In this document: positions 1 to 8,712 of the stretch, one piece after another | Layout: each line of letters begins with the position of its first letter | Numbering within the stretch: the first letter of the stretch is position 1 | Made by a program: the position numbers and the translations under genes | Assembly: GCA_025201375.1 (NCBI GenBank) | Contig: JAIWZP010000033.1 | Location: 62,001 to 126,000, forward strand | Source of the DNA: Gongronella butleri | Lineage: Eukaryota > Mucoromycota > Mucoromycetes > Mucorales > Cunninghamellaceae | Direction of reading: 5' to 3' | DNA length: 64,000 nucleotides | The notes under the pieces: model-generated | Told to the model about the DNA's origin: nothing | Databases searched by the model: none | What the model saw: the letters and a program-made list of their open reading frames with translations, nothing else

Positions 1-543
1 CGCTTCCCCTGGCGCCACAGCCGCGTGTCCGACCCGTCGTTCCAGCACTTTGCCAGCCAGCCGCTGCCATCCTTCCGCCTGTTGAAGCTGCTGCCGCGCG
101 AGTCGCGGCCCATCATCGCGTCCATGCTCGAATGCCAGCCAAAGCGCCGCGCAACGCTCGACCGCGTCCTCGACGATAATTGGGTCAAGCAAATTGACGT
201 GTGCCGCGCAGAAAAGCCAGGCGAAAAGCACGTGCACCACGTCCTGGCGCTGCCACCGCCCAGCCCCTCCACGTCTTCTTCACAACAACAGCGCCCCGCA
301 TCGCCCTTGCCAACGCCCCATACCAGCCATTCTCTTGATACCACACTGGACCACTTGGTCATTCTCACACGCGAGCCCCCAGGCACCGTTGCCGAAAAGG
401 AGAAGCGCAAACGCGCCGCACAGCAGCAATTGCACCAACAGCAGCATACAGCGCAAGCCGCCAAGCCCCCTCCACCACCGCCACCTCCACCACCATCACC
501 TCCACGAGACCTTCCTCCTACCCAATGCAAAAAGCTAGAATAA
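1..543 (+). CDS. Ser/Thr protein kinase, HAL/NPR1-like family, C-terminal part (5' end outside window)
   Basis: The frame is open from base 1 to a TAA at 541-543, so the gene begins upstream; the GTG at 25 is an internal Val codon. The first ~60 residues look like the end of a kinase C-lobe: a PW near the start, a short SD-x-x-F-x-x-F stretch, then [24 protein letters not shown] and a [13 protein letters not shown] segment. This is the pattern of fungal HAL4/HAL5/NPR1-type kinases, which regulate ion and nutrient transporters (family knowledge). The rest is low complexity: Ser/Pro- and Gln-rich stretches, a basic [11 protein letters not shown] segment and a run of prolines. The catalytic lysine, HRD and DFG motifs lie outside the window. 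Kinase identity is well supported; the exact subfamily less so. Confidence 0.75.
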   Translation, partial: RFPWRHSRVSDPSFQHFASQPLPSFRLLKLLPRESRPIIASMLECQPKRRATLDRVLDDNWVKQIDVCRAEKPGEKHVHHVLALPPPSPSTSSSQQQRPASPLPTPHTSHSLDTTLDHLVILTREPPGTVAEKEKRKRAAQQQLHQQQHTAQAAKPPPPPPPPPPSPPRDLPPTQCKKLE

Positions 544-1091
544 AAGACACGCCTGCTATGTTGATTTACCTTTTTTTTAATTTACCTCTTTTAAAAAAGC
601 CGAAAACTCGTCCATAGGTCGATTAGGCGGACAATTGCGCTTGATTGTCAATTTATCCCAGCCTGGCAAGTCCGATGTGCGGCTTTTGCATGCTTGGAAT
701 GCATAATCAATCCATTTGCTTGGCAACGGACAGAACAAACGCCATGTCTCTCGGGCAAACGTCTTTAAATTCGATTCTCTGTCGCATGGCGCCAGATTTG
801 CCACGCCATGGCCGAAACAGACGGCAAATTGCGCGTTTCTAAACCAATACCACACAAAAAAAAAAAAAAGGGCACTTCTCGAGATACTCAAAAATAAAGT
901 GCCTTTTTTACTGGAAAAAAAACATGGATTGGCAAAGTGCTAAAAAAATAGGACAAAAAGTGTGAGAAGGGCTCCAAACGAGAAAAAAAGACATTTTGTA
1001 AAGTGCTCAAAAGGAGAGTGGAAGAAAAGAAAAAAAAAGGGGGGGGCTCCATACGAGAAAAAAGACACTTTGCAAAGTGCTTATGATAAAA

Positions 1092-1403
1092 GGGCACTTT
1101 GTAAAGTGCTCAAACGGGCACTTTGTAAAGCGCTCAAACGGGCACTTTGTGAAGTGCTCAAACGGGCACTTTGTGAAGTGCTCAAACGGGCACTTTGTAA
1201 AGTGCTCAAAAGGGCACTTTGTAAAGTGCTCAAAAGGGCACATTGTAAAGTGCTCAAAAGGGCACATTGTAAACCGCCCAAAAAGGCACTTTGTAAAGTG
1301 CTCAAAAGGGCACTTTGTAAAGTGCTCAAAAGGGCACTTTGTAAAGTGCTCAAAAAGGCACTTTGTAAAGTGCTCAGAAGGGCACTTTGTATAGTGCTCA
1401 AAA
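1092..1403. repeat. 24-bp hairpin-forming minisatellite, 13 tandem copies
   Basis: Thirteen consecutive 24-bp units run from 1092 to 1403. Each consensus unit holds a near-perfect inverted repeat: GCACTTT, a 2-nt centre GT, then AAAGTGC. Single-base variants occur in several units. Related single units with a longer shared flank (GTGTGAGAAGGGGCTTCAAACG-like, then 'gagaaaaaagacact') lie at about 960-1020, 1050-1080 and 1442-1510, so the array seems to have grown inside a larger duplicated unit of roughly 480 bp. Long ORFs on both strands here are only translations of the repeat. Confidence 0.93.
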
Positions 1404-3785
1404 GGAGAGTGGAAGAAAGAAAAAAAAAAGGACAAAAAAAAGTGTGAGAAGGGGCTTCAAACGAGAAAAAAGACACTTCGCAAAGTGCTTAAAAGGGCAC
1501 TTTGTAAAGGGTCCACAATCCCAGTTTTATCAGCAACGAAAAAGGTGAGTTCCGGTACGATTGCAGTGACAAAAATGCAGAATTTGATTCTCTGTCGAAT
1601 GAGACCAGCTTCACTGGCGTGCGACCAAAACTGGTCGCGAACTTCAAGTTTCTAAAATTTGACTTTGATTGCCATTTCCTCGCGATCTGTCAAGCCAACC
1701 TCCAATTTTTATTGCAGATTTGTATATACAGAGGTGATCAATCGGCCGGGTGTGATCGACGTGGTGATTCAGCGTTCTAAATTTTATCACTTGAAAAGTT
1801 GAAAATTGTCGACTGTACCCCTTGAAAAAATCTGCAAAAAGCCGCGATTTTCCAAATGGTCATCCCACGCCATTAAGTGATTCCACGTACTTGAAACTTT
1901 GTCATTTAGTTATTTTGCCCATTATTTCTTCAGAAATCGCGTAAAAAGTTGGGGTCGATCAGATCGTTGGCGAGAAAATCGACATTTGTCGATAATTTCA
2001 CATTTTCGACCGTGGCCCGATAACTTGTGCTTCGATCGAGCTGAAACTTGCACGTGTGGAAAGATATGTGTCTGGGTGTCATTTTGCTCCGCCGGCAAAG
2101 TCGATGCGTGTCCTTTGTACACTTGCAACGCGTGATCAAACATTTCAATTCCAATTTACTCGGCAATTCACAAAGTAAAAACGAGGCGCGCTGCTGTGAC
2201 AAAATATGCGATGTTTGACAATCTATCGAATGAGCCAACTTTTACAGGTTTATTTTTTGCGGCCAAAACTGGTGAAGAAATTCAAGTTTCTAAAATTTGA
2301 CTTTAACTGCCATTTGCTCGAGAACGCATTGATCGACTCCCGATTTTTATTTCAGATTTGCTTAGAAAGATGGCTCGATGTATCTACTGACATGACTCTC
2401 AAAGCGCTGGTGTGTAGGTTGCCAAACGGATTTGAGAAATCTGTCTGGACTTGAACCTCAAGCGGGGGACCCTCCAGATGCATTTTGACCTGACCAACTA
2501 TTTTTTTCCAAAACTTGAAAAAAATCATTTCACCACCAAAGACTCGTCGCCACGCCACGAAACTTTCCCGCCTATAGTATTTGCCTCTTCTCTTTTCAGA
2601 AAAAAATTAAAACCTCGAGGTCAAACAACTGGTTCCACGAGAAAATTGACATTGCTGGAAATTTTGGCTGTGACGCATTTTTCAAAAATCATTTCGCGGT
2701 AAAATCGTGCTTCAATCACTACCAAACTTAACATCTTTTATTTAATAACGCTCCTCTTTTCAGAAAAAAATAAAAACCAGAGATCGCTCTGGCCGTTGTC
2801 GAGACATGCATTGATTTCACGAATCTTCACAAATGCAATGTTGAACGCCACAAACCGTAATTGGATCGGTGCCAAATTTAGCCATTAAGAAATTTTGGCA
2901 CGTCAATTTATTAAGACACGTTAAAAACCAGTAAATGATAAGGCTGTTGTTGACGATTTTAAATTTTTGGTATTTTTTCATGATTTTCACCAATCTAGTC
3001 TTAAAGACCACCACAAACCATGGATGAATTGTCTCTCCAATCCTTTACTGTACACTAGGTTATTTCGGGGCGTTCTTTCCTACAAACTCTCAAAAACCAG
3101 AGGTCGGCTTGGTCGTACAGCAAAATGTCGTAATTTTCACAAATTTAGCTCAGGGTCTCAAAATATTTTGTGGATTGCGGTGAAAATAGCAACGGTCAAA
3201 AGAGACATACACGGTTGTCATTTTTGGATTGTTTGCTCGACCGATGAACAAACTTTACACGCTTGTAAAGTCGATCAAACATTGGATTAATTTTCAAATT
3301 CGATTATCTCGACAATTGGAAAAGCAACCGCTTGTGCTTTTAACGTATCAAATGCAGCTGCTAAATCCCCGTCGGATGAAGCAAATTCCCCGTGATCCGA
3401 TCAAAACTGATGGAGAAATTTCACTTTTTTAACAAAATCTTTAATGACGATTTTTTTGACAACGGTCTAGTCAACATATGATTTTTATTCCAGATTTACT
3501 AACAAATACGGTAGGGGGGCAAAGCATGTAATGGAATGACTGGCAGCGCGCTGGCTTGCGTTTGAACATTTTGCATCAGTCATTTCTGCAAGACTACAGC
3601 TCACCAACACCATCCACATACCGGTATGTAAAAGGTGCAAAATAAAAAAAATAAAAAAAATACTGTAAAAAAAATTCATGCAATTTTATACTCACCTTAA
3701 TTTGGAAGTGTCAAACCTTAAATTTTTGCAAAAAAATCTTGCTCAAAGTAGGCAATTTTCTCAGTCGATCGCCGTTCATGCGTCA

Positions 3786-3790
3786 CACAT
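3786..3790. repeat. Target-site duplication CACAT, left copy
   Basis: CACAT directly precedes the LTR start TGTCACGG and recurs exactly at 13020-13024 after the 3' LTR. Five bp is the usual size for Ty3/gypsy integrases. Confidence 0.93.
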
Positions 3791-4652
3791 TGTCACGGCC
3801 CAGCTCGCGTCGAGTGGCAAACATGCGCAAAAAGCGCGTGAGCCGACGCGCTCGGAGCCATTGACGCGTTGACGCGTCAATGGCGCGTAAAAAAAAAAGA
3901 AAAGAAAAACGAATTGATACACGACAAGATCATGCTGTATTCAATATTATTGCCAAGCAAGAAGCGTGTGTAAATATATCAGTGCCTGGCCAAGACGCGC
4001 ATGGCGTGGCAAGGCAAGCCAATCAAATCAATCAAGAGAAAAACGAAGGGGAAACAAGCAAGCAAGAAATACTACAAGTCAAAACCAAGCATTAGCATGC
4101 ACGGCTAAAAGTCACGTGCATCCAGACCAGTGTCTAGCCAATGACGTGCTAGGCGCGGCATTGGCGGCAAATTGAAAAAAAAAAAGAAACGGAAAGAAAA
4201 GCAACAAAATGTGCAAGTGAAGCATCTGCAACAACCCTGCGCACGCGCACCCGATCCATCTGGCACGCCCTTGAAGCCTCGGAGGCACTAATTATGGACA
4301 TCAGCCGATTTTGCAGGCGATCCTCGGATCGATGGAAAATCGCGCTGTCAAAGCTTATTTTATTGACAACGCATGGTGACCGGCATGATCCAATTTGGAC
4401 ACTTGATTATTTCCTTCTTTTATTACGCCCAGGTCACATTGCGTGGGAATGCACCTATAGGTTGTCGCGCTACCATCTCACAAGCAATGAATGGTTCATC
4501 AGCGCGTTTCCTTTGAAAAAAATACCTGAACAAGCGACGGATCACCTCACAGCATCACCAATTAGACATTTTGTCAATCTTGTGACAGCACACGTCAATA
4601 TTTCCAGATCAAGGATGATCCGGAGCGCTGTGGAGAAAAAATTTGGAAAAAG

Positions 4653-4659
4653 TATAAAA
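4653..4659 (+). promoter_or_regulatory. LTR promoter TATA box
   Basis: TATAAAA within AGTATAAAAAGGGG, about 55 bp before the proposed transcript 5' end at 4708. A pyrimidine-rich stretch follows. An identical copy lies in the 3' LTR at about 12800. Confidence 0.75.
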
Positions 4660-4707
4660 AGGGGTCCATTGTCAAATATCCTTTATTCTCTTTCTTTTCT
4701 TTTCTTT

Positions 4708-4718
4708 ACACTTGAGAT
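4708..4718 (+). promoter_or_regulatory. Proposed transcript 5' end that serves as self-primer
   Basis: ACACTTGAGAT in the LTR is the exact reverse complement of ATCTCAAGTGT at 4875-4885, just past the LTR. Tf1 of fission yeast primes reverse transcription by folding the first 11 nt of its own mRNA onto an 11-nt site next to the LTR. The complement here is also exactly 11 nt. That transcription starts at 4708 is inferred, not seen. Confidence 0.75.
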
Positions 4719-4790
4719 CTATTCTCATTCCCTTCCCCTTTTTTCTTTGTTACTCCTCGCACCCCTTCTTTTATTATTCATTAAACAACG

Positions 4791-5252
4791 ATGTATTTGA
4801 ACCCTATCCCAGTGAGTTTGATGGTGACGTTGGCAACGGCGCCGCCAGCAATGCCAACAGCGGGACCTGATAGCATCTCAAGTGTCAACAATTACCTGCC
4901 GATTCCCGAAGAACCGGCAACAACCGTCAAGGCGCCGCCATCGACTCCCGACACGACGACTGACTCTTCCGTGGAGAACGAAGAAGACTTGGCGGCTCGA
5001 CGTCACGATATCTTGGCAACATTCGGGCACATTGAGACGCGCATTGCGAAAGGTTCATTGCAGGGTGGCCTCGTCGCTTGGTCTCTTGAATGGACCGGAG
5101 AATGGGCACGCTTACGCGACGATGTGGAGGACGGCCTCCAAAACGGAAGCACCATCGCACTATTGGACACGATCTATGGCATTCTGGACGTCACGCTGGG
5201 CACAATGGAGGACCTCGTTTTCCATCGCACCTCGGAGGACGAGGACGACTAG
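4791..5252 (+). CDS. Extra upstream ORF of the retrotransposon (153 aa, function unknown)
   Basis: The ATG lies inside the 5' LTR, about 83 nt after the proposed transcript start. The frame reads through the LTR end (after codon 27) and through the primer-binding site, ending at TAG 5250-5252. The N-terminal third is Pro/Thr/Ser-rich. The rest looks like an amphipathic helical domain (about residues 60-145) ending in an acidic EDEDD tail. Its base composition is clearly more GC-rich than the gag-pol region, which suggests a coding unit of separate origin. I recognise no domain. Ty3/gypsy elements normally carry no ORF before gag. The copy of its start in the 3' LTR (12938) has no body behind it. 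It could be a regulatory leader ORF, an accessory protein or a captured host fragment. Confidence 0.6.
   Translation: MYLNPIPVSLMVTLATAPPAMPTAGPDSISSVNNYLPIPEEPATTVKAPPSTPDTTTDSSVENEEDLAARRHDILATFGHIETRIAKGSLQGGLVAWSLEWTGEWARLRDDVEDGLQNGSTIALLDTIYGILDVTLGTMEDLVFHRTSEDEDD
4875..4885 (+). other. Primer-binding site (self-primed type)
   Basis: ATCTCAAGTGT begins 2 nt after the LTR end, the usual spacing when integrase trims two bases. It does not begin with TGG, as a site for a tRNA 3' CCA end would. It pairs perfectly over 11 nt with 4708-4718. Confidence 0.8.
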
Positions 5253-6388
5253 GAGTTGCGTTCGTTCCCCCCCCAAAAAAAAAAAAATATTGGGGACAAG
5301 AAAGAACAAGACGATGAAAAAAAAAAAGGATCAAAATTAGTGCAAAAAAAAACACACAAGAATACCACTCATCGTATCAATGTCAATGCCAATATTAATA
5401 AAGGAAAAAGACACTTACGTGTCATAAAAAACCTCACACCAAGGAAAAACCAAAAAAAAAAAAAAATAGAGAGAGATAGAACAAGAATAATAGTATCAGA
5501 AACAATGAGGCAAACCACGAGACCTCTGGCGCCGGGTGCAGCCAACTATGGGAATCAAAAAAAAAAACATCCACGCAAACTATGAAATCGTAGTACAAAA
5601 AACACTCTGTGTGACCATATCCAAAAGACCTGTCAATCAGGCACGCACGTACTAACACAGATCATCCCTTTTATTGTAAAGAGGGACCATAGTAGCGCGA
5701 ATCAAAACAAGAAATAATGAAAATTATTTCAAGATATATAAAAAAAAAAAAAACTCATCTGATCACTCTGAAGTATGAATGGTGCATCTTCAAGACGAGA
5801 TCGACACCAATCATTGACAATACAATCAAATACAGAAATTATCCAAGAACCATACAAAGACGAAGAATCACAGAATCATCCTCGCGCGAAAAGAAAAAGG
5901 CAATTTAAGGACGACCTCCTGATCAATCTGAACGCTGAAAGGTGCAATGCGAGCACGAGATACGAACCAATTGATGACAATTCACAATCAAATCAAGGAA
6001 TAATCTGAGAGCTTGAAAAATATAAAAGGAGGACATTTTTCAGAACAATTTGAACGCATCTCTTCCTGCAATTCCTCTCTCAACAACAACTTGGCTTCAA
6101 AAATCAGCTTTGAATCCAAGTCATCACAGTTTAGCAAGAACACTCTCAAGTTTTCCCTAGTCAATCCAGTATCAAGACCTTTTACGACAAGGTCTTCATA
6201 GTATCCAGGTAGCCCAAAGGCCCTACAAGTGTAAGGACCTTCCCAAGAACCAGTTTCGACAAGAATTGCAACAGAAAATTACACGTGAACCGTCAATTCC
6301 ACGTGAACCCTGTCAATCACTTAGCATTTGAACACCAAGTGTCCCTGTCGATCAATTGTAACACAAAGCAACTCGTGCAACACTAGAG

Positions 6389-6458
<70 letters not shown>

Positions 6459-6660
6459 ATCCACACACATCAAAAAAAAAAAAATTTCCAAGGACACAAA
6501 AAAAAAAAAACACACGATCATAGGCAAGGTAAGCTATAACCCATTTTAGACATACAAAATTAGCAGCCAAAGAAGACCACGTCCAGGAGCACGTTCCTCA
6601 GACTCGGAGTCATCAGAAATTACAAGTCAAACACACGGTCCATCCAAGAAAACACGAACA
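5253..6660 (+). other. Retrotransposon untranslated leader with (CA)30 tract
   Basis: About 1.4 kb between the extra ORF and gag, rich in A-tracts and with no convincing ORF. A pure CA dinucleotide run of 60 bp occupies 6391-6450. Any ribosome reaching gag from the 5' end would have to bypass many upstream ATGs, so gag may be expressed from a spliced or internally initiated RNA; this is inference. Confidence 0.7.
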
Positions 6661-8712
6661 ATGTCGCAATTTGATGACGACGCCGAAATGGCAAGCAGTA
6701 GTACTGCCAATCCACCATTTCCCTATCCAGACGCAGAGGCAATGCGTCGCGAAAGTGAACAAAATGCACAATTTCAAACAGAAACAAACCGAATTTTGAT
6801 GCAATTACAAGAAACAATGGCGCAAAACCAAACATTTTTGAATCAAACTTTTGCTGCGCAGCAGCAATTGCAAGAAACGATACACCAAGTCGCGGCCGAC
6901 AACGTGGCCACTCAACAAGGTTTTCAACAATTACGTGAGCACGTGTCAGGACAAGGTTTTCAAGAAACTTTGCAACAGACACTTGCGCAAAACAATGAAA
7001 ACATGCAAATAGCAATGCAGTCCGTAGCACACGATGCAGCCCAACGTGTGATACAAGAAAATCTGAATCAACACGCTCAAGTCACGCCTGAAGCACTCCA
7101 AAATAGCATAAATCAGGCATCCACCTCAGCTGCGCAACAAGTTGCCTCGCAAACCATGGCAGCTTTTGAAGCACAATTAGCCCAACATCAAGAGAAACGA
7201 GACACTCGTGAACTGGAACCAAAAGTCGCTGCACCTGAGCCATATTATGGCGAAAGGAAATTGACAAAGCAATTTTTGATCCAAATGCAACTCGTTTTCG
7301 CTGCACAACCTCGTCGATACACCAAGGACGCAGCTAAAATTGCATACTTTGCTAGTCGATTGCGCAGTACCGCATTCACATGGTTCAGTTCATTCACTGA
7401 AAAGGATGAAAATGGCATTTTGAATGACTATGACAAATTCAAGGCCGAATTCATCAGAACGTTTGGTGACCCAAATGCAAAAATCAACGCAGCCCACCGC
7501 ATTTTGAAGATAACACAAAGTGGACGATCTGTCATCTCGTACACGGCCGAATTTCAACGATTGGCCGCTGAACTTGATTTTGACAATAATTCATTGACAC
7601 AGCTTTACTACAATGGTCTTTCAAATACAACCAAGGATGAAATCGCACGCACTGAACGTCCTAAGGACCTGAATTCCTTGATTGATATGTCAATGAGGAT
7701 TGATCATCGCATGACCGAAAGATATTTGGAAAAACACCCTCGAAACAGCAGTTACGGCTCAAGTTCAAACAGCAAATCACGATACAATCAATATAGTAAC
7801 AATGGACATCGAAATGGCTATTCAAGCTATACACCGAAATCGGTGTACACAGGTCCACAAGCAATGGAAATCGATTTTACAAAGCAAAATGCATCGCAAA
7901 AACGAAATCTACAAGTGAACAATTCGTTTCACTCCTCAAAACCCAACTACAGCGGACCAAATGGATTGATAAAAAATCTCACAGCTGATGAAAAACAGCG
8001 TAGACGCAAACTTGGCTTATGTTTGTACTGCGCTCGTTCTGGTCATCTGGTGAAAAATTGCCCAGTCCGCCCAAATGACGATATGCGCTCGCTTAATCGC
8101 AAGTTTGCGAATGTCAATATCACAGTCAAGAAAGAAAAAGAGAATTCAAATACCACCGAAATCGCAATGACGTGTTTCAAAGAAAAAACAATTGAAAACG
8201 ACGAAAAGGTTGAAAGACATGAAATGACGATAGCCGAAATCAATCAACTTGCTGCATTATTACCGATCAAAAGGGAACCGATACCCGAATTGCCAACTCC
8301 ACATCTTATGGTGCCAATCAATGTAGCCTTTGGAAATACCACGTTTAACACGTGTGCATTGGTTGACACAGGTGCTGAAGGTGCATTTATGCAACAAGCC
8401 CTCGTGGAACAATTGAAATTACCGACCGAAAGACTGGAAAATGAAGTGATCATCTCAGCGGTCGATGGTGAAACGATCAAGCACAACAAAATCACGCATC
8501 GAACCAAACCTTTAACAATCACAGTCAATGATCATCCCACCGAGACAATGGTATTCAAAGTGCTCCCCCGTTGTGTGTACCCTGTCGTTTTAGGCACAAG
8601 CTGGTGCCGACGTCATTCACCACTCACATTCTGCTGGGATGACAACACGATTATTTACCACCACGAAAAAGAGAAAAAATTCAGGAAAGGATTACTATCC
8701 ACCCGCACCTGA
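6661..8712 (+). CDS. Gag-protease polyprotein of the chromovirus (683 aa)
   Basis: The Gln/Asn-rich N-terminus is followed by a retrotransposon gag/capsid-like domain (about residues 180-350). A CCHC zinc knuckle lies at about residues 453-467 (C-x2-C-x4-H-x4-C), which packages element RNA. An aspartic protease follows with its active-site LVDTGAEGAF at about residues 566-575; it would cleave the polyprotein. The chosen ATG at 6661 is the first in frame and follows a long leader. The ORF ends at TGA 8710-8712 and overlaps the pol frame. Having protease in the gag frame with pol shifted by one base resembles several two-ORF chromoviruses. Confidence 0.95.
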   Translation: MSQFDDDAEMASSSTANPPFPYPDAEAMRRESEQNAQFQTETNRILMQLQETMAQNQTFLNQTFAAQQQLQETIHQVAADNVATQQGFQQLREHVSGQGFQETLQQTLAQNNENMQIAMQSVAHDAAQRVIQENLNQHAQVTPEALQNSINQASTSAAQQVASQTMAAFEAQLAQHQEKRDTRELEPKVAAPEPYYGERKLTKQFLIQMQLVFAAQPRRYTKDAAKIAYFASRLRSTAFTWFSSFTEKDENGILNDYDKFKAEFIRTFGDPNAKINAAHRILKITQSGRSVISYTAEFQRLAAELDFDNNSLTQLYYNGLSNTTKDEIARTERPKDLNSLIDMSMRIDHRMTERYLEKHPRNSSYGSSSNSKSRYNQYSNNGHRNGYSSYTPKSVYTGPQAMEIDFTKQNASQKRNLQVNNSFHSSKPNYSGPNGLIKNLTADEKQRRRKLGLCLYCARSGHLVKNCPVRPNDDMRSLNRKFANVNITVKKEKENSNTTEIAMTCFKEKTIENDEKVERHEMTIAEINQLAALLPIKREPIPELPTPHLMVPINVAFGNTTFNTCALVDTGAEGAFMQQALVEQLKLPTERLENEVIISAVDGETIKHNKITHRTKPLTITVNDHPTETMVFKVLPRCVYPVVLGTSWCRRHSPLTFCWDDNTIIYHHEKEKKFRKGLLSTRT

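Larger units (their letters stand above)
577..3790. repeat. Family A dispersed repeat, copy 1 left part (continues after the retrotransposon at 13020-13330)
   Basis: AT-rich non-coding sequence that aligns by eye with 54650-57300 and parts of 60950-62190 and 43500-43790. Shared landmarks include the 'gaatttgattctctgtc' block (1573 and 54779), a run ending in 'gtcgactgtacccctt' (about 1807 and 55010) and the 'cttaatttggaagtgtcaaacc' block (3700 and 56880). A degenerate start of the same family is visible at 645-820. The copy is interrupted by the minisatellite near 845-1510 and by the LTR element at 3791. Internal modules of about 170-240 bp recur, so it resembles stacked, diverged satellite monomers. 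No credible gene is seen in it. Confidence 0.75.
3791..4872 (+). repeat. 5' long terminal repeat (1082 bp)
   Basis: Begins TGTCACGG and ends CCTGATA. Both ends are fixed by comparison with 11937-13019: identity stops exactly there and different sequence follows (GCATCTC internally, CACATTG in the flank). It contains the TATA-like box at 4653, the proposed transcript start at 4708, an ATTAAA poly(A)-type signal at 4780-4785 and the first 27 codons of the upstream ORF. Confidence 0.97.

Noticed and set aside
1092..1403. CRISPR-like array
   Set aside because: Units are contiguous without unique spacers, and the window is eukaryotic.
962..1447. Long ORFs on both strands encoding repeating LCKVLKRA- or FTKCPFEH-like peptides
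   Set aside because: They are translations of the 24-bp minisatellite (8 codons per unit, open in several frames at once); no start context, introns or family.
4294..4800. 168-aa ORF in each LTR (also 12441-12947)
   Set aside because: It spans the TATA box and predicted transcript start, so it could not be translated from the element mRNA, and the end is a low-complexity Leu/Phe stretch. Conservation between LTRs is expected from replication.
6328..6570. Thr-His and Cys-Val repeat ORFs
   Set aside because: Frames of the (CA)30 microsatellite.
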